DNA from: UBA5109 sp965661005
Lineage (GTDB): Bacteria; Pseudomonadota; Gammaproteobacteria; Pseudomonadales; Pseudohongiellaceae
Assembly (NCBI GenBank): GCA_965661005.1
Contig: CBFICB010000002.1
Span: 1 to 64,000, forward strand
Reading direction: 5' to 3'
DNA length: 64,000 nucleotides
The translations under genes and the position numbers were made by a program. The notes below the pieces were generated by a model, which searched no databases, was not told the DNA's origin, and was given only the letters and a program-made list of their open reading frames with translations. Position 1 is the first letter of the stretch. Each line of letters starts with the position of its first letter. This document shows, in pieces, positions 44,718 to 53,622 of the stretch.

Positions 44718-45926
44718 TTAAGCCTGTTCTTGAAGCTGATTCTTAGTAGATAACCAAATTAATGCCAGCAAAATAACCAGCAATAGAGGCAATGCCCCCA
44801 TATTTACTACCTGCCACCCAAAAGAATTTTGCAATGCCCCTGCAGAAAGCGAGGCTAGGGTTACCATACTGAACACTGCAAAATCATTGAATGCTTGTGA
44901 TTTATTCTTTTCTTTTGCTTGGTAAGTATTCGTGACCATAGTGGTTGCTCCAACAAAAAGAAAATTCCAGCTGATACCCAAAAATATGAGAGCCGTCATA
45001 AAGTGCCATAGAGAGGTTCCCAGCAAGTTTATTGCTATACATAGCAGTCCAAACATAACCCCGCTGACCATCACCTTAATTAAACCAAACCTTGTAATTA
45101 AATTTCCTGATATGAATGAGGGAGCGAACATAGCCACTACGTGCCACTGTATGACTAAGGCTGTATCGTTAAAAAGAAAAGCATTTTGGTTCATGGCCAA
45201 GGGAGTTGCCGTCATTACAAAGCTCATAACGCCATAACCTAGCATTCCGCTTAATACGGCAACGATATATTGTGGTTGTTTAATAATTTCTAGAAGTGGC
45301 CTGCCGGTATCTGTTTTTTGCTGACTATCTTTTTCTTTCGAACTCAAACCAACTTTCTCATCAAACCTCAAAAAAGAGAGCACCAAAAACATAAGCATAT
45401 AGAGCCCAATGACAGAAGCATAACTCCCTGCAAATTCTGCGCTTTGTATCCACTCTCTTGAATATTTCGCCAAATTTGGACCAATCACCGCAGCCAAAAC
45501 CCCTCCCAGCATGACAAAAGAAATCGCCTTGCTCTTAAAAGAAACATCCACACTTTCGGCCGCGGCATACCGCATATAGTTTCCAAAGCCCTGGAAAATG
45601 CCTACTAGCAAAGTCGCCAGAACAAACAACCAAAACTGGTGATTTACAATAGACAGATAACCTAGAGCTCCTCCGCTAATACCAAAAAGAGTAGAGAGCA
45701 TAAAAGTAGTTTTACGACCCAGCCTTTGCATTAACATGGAGGCAGGAATACTGGCGAACATAGTGCCTATAAACTGTGCCGCTAATGGCAATGTAGATAA
45801 GGACTTATCTGTCGCTAAAGCAAAACCAACCAGGGCTGCTGTCGTGACTATCAAGGAGGTGGCGCTCATCATGAGACTGACACCGATAGCCAATAAGCAA
45901 AGGTTACGATTTAGAAATTGCAGCAA
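44718..45926 (-). CDS. MFS transporter
   Basis: A 402-residue, about twelve-span major facilitator superfamily protein. The loop 2-3 motif is recognisable as QRLGRKTTFMLSTLFGISGG (residues 67-86), with the second-half equivalent RFGLIKVMVSGVMFG. YRYAAAES-like NYMRYAAAESVDVSFKSKAIS is typical of a subgroup annotated as proton-driven exporters. The substrate is unknown. It is transcribed alone, ending about 50 bp before the FNR-like site of the next unit. Confidence 0.85.
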   Translation of the reverse strand: MLQFLNRNLCLLAIGVSLMMSATSLIVTTAALVGFALATDKSLSTLPLAAQFIGTMFASIPASMLMQRLGRKTTFMLSTLFGISGGALGYLSIVNHQFWLFVLATLLVGIFQGFGNYMRYAAAESVDVSFKSKAISFVMLGGVLAAVIGPNLAKYSREWIQSAEFAGSYASVIGLYMLMFLVLSFLRFDEKVGLSSKEKDSQQKTDTGRPLLEIIKQPQYIVAVLSGMLGYGVMSFVMTATPLAMNQNAFLFNDTALVIQWHVVAMFAPSFISGNLITRFGLIKVMVSGVMFGLLCIAINLLGTSLWHFMTALIFLGISWNFLFVGATTMVTNTYQAKEKNKSQAFNDFAVFSMVTLASLSAGALQNSFGWQVVNMGALPLLLVILLALIWLSTKNQLQEQA

Positions 45927-46616
45927 TTTTTGCCTTCTTTGTGACTTTTAGTTCAGTAATAATGACGCAGTACAATGCTGAAATTTTCAGAACAATACAA
46001 CGAATTGGAATTAGCAGCTTTGGACTCTTTTTTTTAAAGAAGCCAGCCAACATTTATTTTTTCTTACGTCGTGTGCTGACAACTATCACTCGAATGAAAC
46101 GATTTTTCTCACGAGTCGTATGATGTTGATTTAAAAAAGCCTTTCCGAGGGAAGGATTCTTGATATGGTCGCTGTGCGCTGGATCAGGCTCATCATCAAC
46201 TTATAACTCTCGCGGCAGATGATATCTGCATAGCCCATCTTTGACGGGGGCCCTTTTACAAGGCTTACCTGTCGATTTAGCTATCGCTTTGCAATGTGGT
46301 ATAGATTTATCCACGCAAACTTATCCCAGTTGAAACATCCTAATGAATAGCACAACTTCGGCTATTATAAAAACCGATACTCCCACTTTAGTTAGGGAAA
46401 CTATTCAAAAACACGCCGACACAAATTTCCATAAGATGTCGTAACAAACTTTGCTAGTATAAATGGCTTTTGGCAAGGGAGCCAGACTGCAGTTTGACCT
46501 CAATCATAATTAGACCAGTATTTATGAGTACTTATACTGTATATAAGCAAGAAAACATATTTGACTTTACCTCACAAGCTATTATTCTCCCAGTCTGGAT
46601 TCACAGAGGAATAGCA
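45927..46616. other. Long intergenic region with short hairpins, no gene seen
   Basis: About 690 bp between the MFS gene and the small exported protein gene. Short ORFs here lack coding character. Two small stem-loops are evident, CCTTTCC/GGGAAGG near 46141-46156 and GCAGAT/ATCTGC near 46214-46228. DnaA-box-like words TTATCCACG (46307-46315) and TTATCCCAG (46321-46329) occur. It might encode a small RNA, but no promoter-terminator pair is convincing. Confidence 0.4.
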
Positions 46617-47039
46617 ATGAAACTAGCTCCATACAAATTATTACAAGCGGCTTTTATAATCTCAGCATTTTTCAGCTTTGCCGTTAATGCACAGGAAGAA
46701 GTTGCTCCAGGTGTTTGGTTATCAGGCGGGGGCTCTTATCGATTGAGTTATTCGACTCAATATTTTCCTATTCCAGTCGCAACACCCCATCAATGGGTGT
46801 TCTATATACTCAACAGCAGTCGCCGCCCTATTGAAAATGCTGTTATTGAGATTCATGGATACCATCCAGCTTCTAGAGAAACCCTGCCCAGAATGACATT
46901 TATCAGTTCTCACCTTGGCAGAGGAGCCTATGAAGTTGATAACATGTATTTCCATCAAGCTGGAGAATGGGAGCTCAATGTAGTAATCACCAGCGGCTCA
47001 ACTGTTGATTCAGTTCTTATTCCTCTCAGCATTCAATAA
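46617..47039 (+). CDS. Small exported beta-sandwich protein (FixH/YtkA-like)
   Basis: The ATG at 46617 gives 140 residues, begins directly with a signal peptide (MKLAPYKLLQAAFIISAFFS, cleavage near VNAQE) and follows a GAGG four to eight bases upstream. The frame is open to 46470, but that extension is not protein-like. The mature protein (WVFYILNSSRRPIENAVIEI, LPRMTFISSHLGRGAYEVDN, GEWELNVVITSGSTVDSVLI) resembles FixH/YtkA-type beta-sandwich domains, which bind metals or aid cytochrome oxidase assembly. No such partner is adjacent, so the role is open. Confidence 0.65.
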   Translation: MKLAPYKLLQAAFIISAFFSFAVNAQEEVAPGVWLSGGGSYRLSYSTQYFPIPVATPHQWVFYILNSSRRPIENAVIEIHGYHPASRETLPRMTFISSHLGRGAYEVDNMYFHQAGEWELNVVITSGSTVDSVLIPLSIQ

Positions 47040-47258
47040 ATAATATTTCGTTGATTTCAAGCTGAGTTCTAAAGCGAACTTTCTCTGCAAACGATATAGC
47101 AAAGGCTTGAGACAACCGAGTTACTTGCTCTTGGCTCCATAAGCAGCTATGCTTCGTTTCCATGACTAATACAGCTATTTATCCACGAATTATATTTTTT
47201 ATTCAGCACTGAAAAGTGGGTTGAATTAGTCCGTACTATTTGAAAAATGAGATTAAAT

Positions 47259-47285
47259 AAACCCGCTTCCAGGCGGGTTTTTTGT
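47259..47285 (+). terminator. Intrinsic terminator upstream of ileS
   Basis: Stem AAACCCGC / GCGGGTTT with a 6-nt loop followed by a T-rich run. It lies 220 bp after the small exported protein gene and 34 bp before ileS, so it ends either a long 3' UTR or an unrecognised short transcript, and insulates ileS. Confidence 0.85.
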
Positions 47286-47318
47286 TTTTAGATATTAAGA
47301 AAGTTCAAGCTGAGAAAT

Positions 47319-50300
47319 GTGACAGTGACTACCGAAAATAAATCACCAAATGAGTCCTTTTCATTTGTTGCAGCCGAGCATCAAGTATTAGATTTCTGGA
47401 AAACTAACAATATTTTTCAGGAGTCCTTGACGCAAACTGAGCACTGCAAACCTTATATATTCTATGATGGACCTCCCTTTGCAACAGGACTGCCTCATCA
47501 TGGGCATCTGGTTGCTTCTACCTTAAAAGACATTATTCCTCGCTACTACACAATGAAAGGTTATTTCGTGCAGCGACGCTTTGGCTGGGATTGCCACGGC
47601 CTGCCAATTGAACATGAAATAGATAAAAATTTGGGGATGTCTTCCCAGCAGGCTGTCGAAAAGCTGGGTATCAAAGGCTATAACGATGAATGTCGTGGCA
47701 TAGTGCAACGGTATTCTGCTGAATGGGAAAAAACCATTACCCGCATCGGGCGTTGGGTTGACTTTGAGAATGACTATAAAACCATGGATCCATGGTTTAT
47801 GGAATCCGTCTGGTGGGTCATCAAGCAGCTTTGGGAAAAAGAATTAATTTATCAGGGTGTCAAAGTTGTGCCTTTTTCAACTGCCTTGGGAACTGTACTA
47901 TCGAATTTTGAAGCAGGCTCCAACTACCAGGATGTTCAAGACCCCGCAGTGACTGTTTTATTTAAGCTTCAAAACGAAGAAGCTTACGTAGCTGCCTGGA
48001 CCACCACACCATGGACCCTACCTTCAAACTTGGCGCTTTGTGTCAATGCAAACATCCCCTATGTCAAAGTAAAGGATCAGGATAGCGGCAGTTTAATTTA
48101 TCTGGCAGAAGCTCGCTTAGAAGCATTAAGTAAACATAAAAATCTGGAAGTCCTTAGCCAGCATAATGCCCGTGATTTAATCGGCAAACTTTATGAACCT
48201 TTGTTCCCTTATTTTAAAGAACTAATCAATGAAGGTGCTTTCCAGATTTATGCTGATGATTATGTCACTACTGAAAGTGGTACTGGCGTTGTCCATCAGG
48301 CGCCTGCCTTTGGTGAAGATGACTACCGGGTAATGAAAAGTAACGGCGCTACTGCTCTGGTCTGTCCCATTGATTTCGAAGGCAGGTTCACCGCAGAAGT
48401 CAGTGACTACGAAGGGCTGTATGTAAAAGATGCGGACAAAGAAATCATTAAACGTCTAAAAGATGAAGGCAAACTCTATATTCAGGAAGTCATCGATCAC
48501 AGCTACCCTTTCTGTCCGCGTTCAGACACTCCAATTATCTACCGCACTATTCCTTCATGGTATGTAAAAGTAGAATCGATTAGAGACCGCATAAGTGCTG
48601 CTAACCAGCAGGTTAACTGGGTACCTGAGCATATCAAAAACGGCCGTATGGGTAATTGGCTAGCTAATGCTATTGACTGGAGTATTTCTCGTAACCGTTA
48701 TTGGGGCACCCCATTACCTGTATGGATCAACGATGTCACCGATAAGCGTATCTGTATTGGCTCTATTGCAGAACTGGCTGAATATACTGGTGTCACAGTA
48801 GATGACCTGCACCGTGAATACGTTGACGAATTAACATTTACAATTGATGGTGAAGAGGGTACTTATCATCGGGTCGAAGAAGTCTTGGATTGCTGGTTTG
48901 AATCCGGCTCCATGCCATACGCGCAATTGCATTATCCTTTTGAAAACAAGGAACTATTTGAAGCCGGTTTTCCCGCAGAATATATTGCCGAGGGCCTCGA
49001 TCAAACTCGTGGCTGGTTCTATACCCTATTAGTACTTAGTACTGCACTTTTTGATAAACCATCATTCAAGAATGTCATCGTTAACGGCATTGTCATGGCA
49101 GAAGACGGCAAGAAAATGTCAAAACGTCTGCAAAACTACACTGCCCCGGATGCTTTGATGGAAGAATATGGTGCAGATGCCCTGCGTCTGTATTTAATCA
49201 ATTCAGGGCTGGTTAAAGCCGAAGAACAACGCTTTACTGATAGTGGCGTCAAGGAAATGGTACGCAGGATTTTACTGCCCTGGTACAACTCTTTTAAATT
49301 TCTGCAAACTTATGCCGCTATCGATAATTGGCATGCTAAAGATATTAAAGACCTGACTTTTAATAATATTGTCGATCAGTGGATTATCTCAAAGCTGCAG
49401 ACGCTTAAGGCCAATGTCGCAAAAGAAATGGCGGAATATAAGCTTTATAACGTCGTCCCGGCCTTATTTGAATTTATTGAAGACCTAACAAACTGGTATA
49501 TACGCCTGAATCGTTCGAGATTCTGGACTAAAGATATGACAAGCGATAAAGACGCTGCATTCAATACGCTTTATCTTGTCTTGAATGAACTCAATATTAG
49601 TCTGGCCCCTTTTGCACCATTCTTATCTGAGCATGTTTACCAGGAATTAAAGACATTCTCTCCTGCCGTGGATGAACGTAAACATTCTGTACATTTATGC
49701 TCATACCCGGAATCTGAGGATGTTTATATCCAGCCAGCATTGGAAGCAGCTGTAGCGCGTATGCAAAGCATCATATTGCTCGGCCGTCAAAAACGTGAGC
49801 AAGTAAAAATAAAAACTAAAATTCCTCTGGCTCGCCTTACCATTATTCATGAAGATCAGGAGATGCTGGACGAAATAACAAAACTAGAGAGCTATATAAA
49901 ATCCGAACTCAATGTGAAAACTGTAGAGTACTCAACAGCTGAAGATGAGTTTATCAACCTTTTTGCCAAACCAAACTCGCCTGTTTTAGGCAAACGTTTT
50001 GGTAAAGAGTTTAAAGCCGTTAAAAATTTGATTGAAAATTTAACTGTTCAACAGCTTAAGCAACTGCAGGATGAAGGCTCTATTACTCTTGAAAATGAGG
50101 TTTTTTCAACAACCGACATCCTTGTTTTCAGAGAAGCTAAACAAGGTACTGAAGCCATCTCTGATCGCTTTATAACAATCGAATTGGATGTAGCCTTAAG
50201 TGATGAACTGCTGGCTGAAGGACAAGCCAGAGAAATTGTCAATCGCATCCAAAAAACACGCAAGGATCTTGACTTTAATGTCGCTGACCGAATAAAAATT

Positions 50301-50468
50301 GCCTATTTTGGATCCGATGAAGTATTAAAAATCATGCAAAATCACCAAGATTATATTGGCAAAGAAACCCTCTGCATTGAGTTTATTGTTGATGAAAATG
50401 CAAACCAGAACCAATTTGAACTTGATGCAGAGAGTGTGCTTTCAATAAATATCGAGAAAGCCGAATAG
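47319..50468 (+). CDS. ileS: Isoleucyl-tRNA synthetase, eukaryote-like (type 2) form
   Basis: A 1049-residue class I synthetase charging tRNA-Ile. The HIGH signature is HHGH at residues 60-63 in PPFATGLPHHGHL, and KMSKR is near residue 598 (DGKKMSKRLQNY). The sequence around HIGH (YIFYDGPPFATGLPHHGH), the editing-domain phrase AAWTTTPWTLPSNLALCVN and the greater length match eukaryotic and ileS2-type enzymes rather than the roughly 940-residue enteric type, and no C-terminal zinc motif is seen. Type 2 enzymes are known for low mupirocin sensitivity. It starts with GTG. The usual ribF-ileS-lspA context is absent; aroG follows 58 bp downstream. Confidence 0.95.
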   Translation: MTVTTENKSPNESFSFVAAEHQVLDFWKTNNIFQESLTQTEHCKPYIFYDGPPFATGLPHHGHLVASTLKDIIPRYYTMKGYFVQRRFGWDCHGLPIEHEIDKNLGMSSQQAVEKLGIKGYNDECRGIVQRYSAEWEKTITRIGRWVDFENDYKTMDPWFMESVWWVIKQLWEKELIYQGVKVVPFSTALGTVLSNFEAGSNYQDVQDPAVTVLFKLQNEEAYVAAWTTTPWTLPSNLALCVNANIPYVKVKDQDSGSLIYLAEARLEALSKHKNLEVLSQHNARDLIGKLYEPLFPYFKELINEGAFQIYADDYVTTESGTGVVHQAPAFGEDDYRVMKSNGATALVCPIDFEGRFTAEVSDYEGLYVKDADKEIIKRLKDEGKLYIQEVIDHSYPFCPRSDTPIIYRTIPSWYVKVESIRDRISAANQQVNWVPEHIKNGRMGNWLANAIDWSISRNRYWGTPLPVWINDVTDKRICIGSIAELAEYTGVTVDDLHREYVDELTFTIDGEEGTYHRVEEVLDCWFESGSMPYAQLHYPFENKELFEAGFPAEYIAEGLDQTRGWFYTLLVLSTALFDKPSFKNVIVNGIVMAEDGKKMSKRLQNYTAPDALMEEYGADALRLYLINSGLVKAEEQRFTDSGVKEMVRRILLPWYNSFKFLQTYAAIDNWHAKDIKDLTFNNIVDQWIISKLQTLKANVAKEMAEYKLYNVVPALFEFIEDLTNWYIRLNRSRFWTKDMTSDKDAAFNTLYLVLNELNISLAPFAPFLSEHVYQELKTFSPAVDERKHSVHLCSYPESEDVYIQPALEAAVARMQSIILLGRQKREQVKIKTKIPLARLTIIHEDQEMLDEITKLESYIKSELNVKTVEYSTAEDEFINLFAKPNSPVLGKRFGKEFKAVKNLIENLTVQQLKQLQDEGSITLENEVFSTTDILVFREAKQGTEAISDRFITIELDVALSDELLAEGQAREIVNRIQKTRKDLDFNVADRIKIAYFGSDEVLKIMQNHQDYIGKETLCIEFIVDENANQNQFELDAESVLSINIEKAE

Positions 50469-50526
50469 ACTAAAACATAAAGCGAAAGCAGAAAGTTAAA
50501 AGTTAAAAACAAAAAAGAGTATCAAC

Positions 50527-51582
50527 ATGAATATGCAAACGACTGATGATTTACGCATTGTCGCCATGAAAGAGCTGCTTTCACCTGAGCAGCTCATCAA
50601 TGAATATCCGTTATCAGAAAAAGCCTCAGAAACCGTCGCTGAAGCGCGCAGTGCCATTCAGAATATTTTGCATGGCAATGACGATCGCTTGATTGTGATC
50701 AGTGGCCCCTGTTCTATTCATGACCCAGAAGCTGCTATTGATTATGCTCAGCGTTTGTTGAAACCTCTGGAAAAATACAAAGACAGGCTCTTAGTTGTTA
50801 TGCGGGTTTATTTTGAAAAACCCCGAACGACTGTAGGCTGGAAAGGTCTTATCAATGACCCACATCTGGATAACAGTTTTCAAATCAATGAAGGCCTACG
50901 TAAAGCCAGAAAACTCCTGCTTGAACTTGCCAACATGGGAATCCCTGCTGCGACAGAATATCTGGATCTAATCAGCCCGCAGTACGTAGCCGACTTAATT
51001 AGCTGGGGTGCCATTGGCGCACGCACAACGGAGTCACAATGTCATCGAGAGTTAGCCTCAGGCTTGTCTTGCCCAGTTGGATTTAAAAACGGCACTAGCG
51101 GCAACATTCAAATTGCTATCGATGCAATTGGTTCTGCCCAACATCCTCACCACTTTTTATCTGTCACTAAAGGCGGTTACTCGGCAATTTTTCAAACTGG
51201 TGGCAACCCTGATTGCCACCTGATTCTTCGTGGCGGCAAACACACAAATTATGATCCTGATAGTATTAAAACGGCGACAGAAAAAATGCAAAAAGCGGGT
51301 TTAAACCCTGCCATCATTATTGATTGCAGCCACGCTAATTCAGGCAAGGATCCAGATCGTCAAGTGATCGTATGCCAGGATGTTGCCGGACAGGTAGCTA
51401 ATGGAGAAAATAGTATCAAGGGTGTCATGCTGGAAAGTCATTTAGTTGCGGGCAATCAAAAAGTTGTTGCTGGCGAGAACTTAACCTATGGCCAAAGTAT
51501 TACCGATGCCTGCATGTCCTGGGAAGACACAGACATCTTGTTAGATACTCTTGCTGAGGCGGCCTCTGCTCGAAGGGCTTGA
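50527..51582 (+). CDS. aroG: 3-Deoxy-7-phosphoheptulonate (DAHP) synthase, class I AroG type
   Basis: A 351-residue enzyme condensing phosphoenolpyruvate with erythrose 4-phosphate, the entry to aromatic amino-acid synthesis. Closely similar to E. coli AroG/F/H along its length: DDLRIVAMKELLSPEQL, GPCSIHDPEAAIDYAQ, MRVYFEKPRTTVGWKGL, GARTTESQCHRELASGLSCP, VGFKNGT and SHANSGKDPDRQ. Which end product inhibits it cannot be decided by eye. It follows ileS by 58 bp on the same strand and may share its transcript. Confidence 0.94.
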   Translation: MNMQTTDDLRIVAMKELLSPEQLINEYPLSEKASETVAEARSAIQNILHGNDDRLIVISGPCSIHDPEAAIDYAQRLLKPLEKYKDRLLVVMRVYFEKPRTTVGWKGLINDPHLDNSFQINEGLRKARKLLLELANMGIPAATEYLDLISPQYVADLISWGAIGARTTESQCHRELASGLSCPVGFKNGTSGNIQIAIDAIGSAQHPHHFLSVTKGGYSAIFQTGGNPDCHLILRGGKHTNYDPDSIKTATEKMQKAGLNPAIIIDCSHANSGKDPDRQVIVCQDVAGQVANGENSIKGVMLESHLVAGNQKVVAGENLTYGQSITDACMSWEDTDILLDTLAEAASARRA

Positions 51583-51641
51583 TACTTTTTCGAAGCCAAA
51601 TGATTGACGTTAAATGAATACTTTTCTGCGACTTTAATATC

Positions 51642-52679
51642 TCAATCACTCAGATGTTGTCTTAACTTTTGTGCTGCAAGCTCAAGCGCCTCTTTACCGA
51701 CATCCAGGGCTCCTCCAAAAGTCATAAATCCATGAATGGTTGATTCAAAGCATTGGTATTCAACATCAACACCTGCAGCTTTTAATCTATCAGCGTAGTC
51801 TTTGCCTTCGTCCCGCAACGGATCATGTCCTGCAATAATAACCAGTGCAGGTGGCAAAGCAGCAAGGTCTTCATTCAATATTGGAGAAGCCAGTACACTT
51901 TCACTTTCCCGCTTCGGGTCAGTAAAGTACATATCACTAAGCCAGTTAATGTCTTTCATAGAAAGAAAGTATTCTCCCTGCCCGAAGGTTTTACGTGACT
52001 CATAATCAGCGTCCATTTTCATGCTGACTACCGGATAAGCCAGTAGTTGATATGCAATAGACGGCCCCTGACGAGACAGAGCAAGCTGGGCCATAACAGC
52101 GCTAAGGTTGCCTCCGGCACTATCGCCTGTAACTGCTATTCTTTTGGGATCACCACCAATCTCTTGCGCATTTTTTTCAGCCCAGCAAAGAGCGGCATAA
52201 CAGTCCTCAACAGCATGCGGAAATTTATTTTCAGGGGAGCGTCTATAATCAACATTGATGACGATTAATTCAGCATGCTTACAATAATACCGTGCCATAT
52301 TTTCATGCGTATCAAGATCACCAAGAGCAAAACCTCCACCATGGTAGAGCAGCAATATGGGCAGGCTTTTCGGCCTGTCACTTACCTCAGGCCAATAAAT
52401 TCGTACCGGAATTTCACCAGCAGGCCCTGCAATCATCTGCTCACGCTGTTCATGGATGGCACAGGAGGCAATATCTGCTTGCAGTGTCATTTGCTTCAAG
52501 CCCGCACGAGCATCTTCAACCGCTAATTCATATAAATGCGGATTTCCTTCAACATTTACCATATCCAGAAGAGCTTGTGTTTGTTGATCCGTCGCTTTAA
52601 TGGCTGCTATCTCCGCTAATTTTTTATTGATCTGGAAAAAATTCACTTTAAGTAAACTTCTTCCTCGGTAATTTATCAA
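51642..52679 (-). CDS. Alpha/beta hydrolase, hormone-sensitive-lipase-type esterase
   Basis: A 345-residue protein of the bacterial HSL esterase group. The oxyanion motif is YHGGGFALGDL, the nucleophile sits in GDSAGGNLS, the acid in AGHDPLRDEG and the histidine in TIHGF, so the triad is complete. It should hydrolyse short-chain esters in the cytoplasm, since no signal peptide is seen. The frame begins with TTG at 52679. A GTG eleven codons later (MNFFQINKKLAE) is an alternative start. It converges with aroG. Confidence 0.88.
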   Translation of the reverse strand: MINYRGRSLLKVNFFQINKKLAEIAAIKATDQQTQALLDMVNVEGNPHLYELAVEDARAGLKQMTLQADIASCAIHEQREQMIAGPAGEIPVRIYWPEVSDRPKSLPILLLYHGGGFALGDLDTHENMARYYCKHAELIVINVDYRRSPENKFPHAVEDCYAALCWAEKNAQEIGGDPKRIAVTGDSAGGNLSAVMAQLALSRQGPSIAYQLLAYPVVSMKMDADYESRKTFGQGEYFLSMKDINWLSDMYFTDPKRESESVLASPILNEDLAALPPALVIIAGHDPLRDEGKDYADRLKAAGVDVEYQCFESTIHGFMTFGGALDVGKEALELAAQKLRQHLSD

Positions 52680-52973
52680 GTGAAACCGCTATCACTTAAT
52701 TTACATAAAACAAAAAGATAAGAATATAGCTTCAAACATGCAGATGATTTTCAGCGAAAAAATATCTATTTGTCGCAGCTATTTCAAATCGACAGTTTAT
52801 AATAGTTAGCATGAAGGCTGTCCAACTGCTGCTGGCAAAAAGTAGTAAAGCCATACTAATTCTGTCATTATCAAAACCACAGCAGTGATAGTTTTGTAAC
52901 AAATATAGCTCTGTCAACTCTCAAATAATCGTTACCCAGTTGAATACTATAAGAACTTGAATGAGGATTACCC

Positions 52974-53543
52974 ATGTCTATGATTAAACTTAGTACTTCA
53001 CTATGCATTAGTCTGCTCATATTTTGTGCCCAGCTTTCTATCGCACAGGAATTTGTATGGGCACCTGATTTTCCAGAAGGATCAATGATTCCTGTTCTAG
53101 AGGCGCCTGATCAAAATGGAGAGGCACAAAACCTCGATAGTCTCAGCGGTGACAAAGGCTTAATGCTGTTTTTTAGTCGCTCTTTTGACTGGTGCCCTTT
53201 CTGTAAAGCACAGCTCGCTGATATCACAGCCATTCAAGCTGACATGGAAGCCATGGGGTTTAATACCGCCTCCATGACCTATGATTCCACTGAAACACTT
53301 AAAATTGCTGAAGAAGACTTCGGTGTTGGTTTTACCATGTTGCATGACGAAGCTATAAAACATGTCGATGCCTATGGCATTAGAAACCCTGATCCTGAGC
53401 CCGACAGTTTCGCTTATGGCATCCCTCAACCCGGGATCATGCTAATCAGTCCTGATGGCATCATTCTCAAAAAGTTTGCGGAAGAAAATTTTCGTGAAAG
53501 GCCAGACTTAAGTTACGTGTTGGAAGCAGCAGCTCAACTTTAG
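52974..53543 (+). CDS. Exported redoxin (AhpC/TSA-type thioredoxin fold)
   Basis: A 189-residue protein with a signal peptide (MIKLSTSLCISLLIFCAQLS, cleavage near SIAQE). The thioredoxin-fold active site is WCPFC in FFSRSFDWCPFCKAQL, and the later cis-proline region is GIPQPGIMLISPDG. It probably acts as a periplasmic thiol peroxidase or disulfide reductase. It lies alone between convergent or divergent neighbours and is followed by a hairpin terminator. Confidence 0.83.
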   Translation: MSMIKLSTSLCISLLIFCAQLSIAQEFVWAPDFPEGSMIPVLEAPDQNGEAQNLDSLSGDKGLMLFFSRSFDWCPFCKAQLADITAIQADMEAMGFNTASMTYDSTETLKIAEEDFGVGFTMLHDEAIKHVDAYGIRNPDPEPDSFAYGIPQPGIMLISPDGIILKKFAEENFRERPDLSYVLEAAAQL

Positions 53544-53597
53544 TTTAAAGTTGTAGCTTCAGCATGTGCTTGAACACAGATTTTATGTTAAATCTAA

Positions 53598-53615
53598 GGG
53601 GCTTTAGAAAGCCCC
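53598..53615. terminator. Probable intrinsic terminator
   Basis: Hairpin GGGGCT / AGCCCC with a short loop between the redoxin stop (53543) and the convergent Hsp70 gene stop (53623). The T-tract is weak, so efficiency may be modest. Confidence 0.6.
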
Positions 53616-53622
53616 TGTTTAA

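Noticed and set aside
45941..46123. 60-codon plus-strand frame upstream of the MFS gene
   Set aside because: Low-complexity basic sequence, no ribosome site, likely chance.
46307..46329. DnaA-box-like words TTATCCACG and TTATCCCAG, with another TTATCCACG at 47179-47187
   Set aside because: Too few and too spread; no dnaA, gidA or AT-rich unwinding region; not an origin on this evidence.
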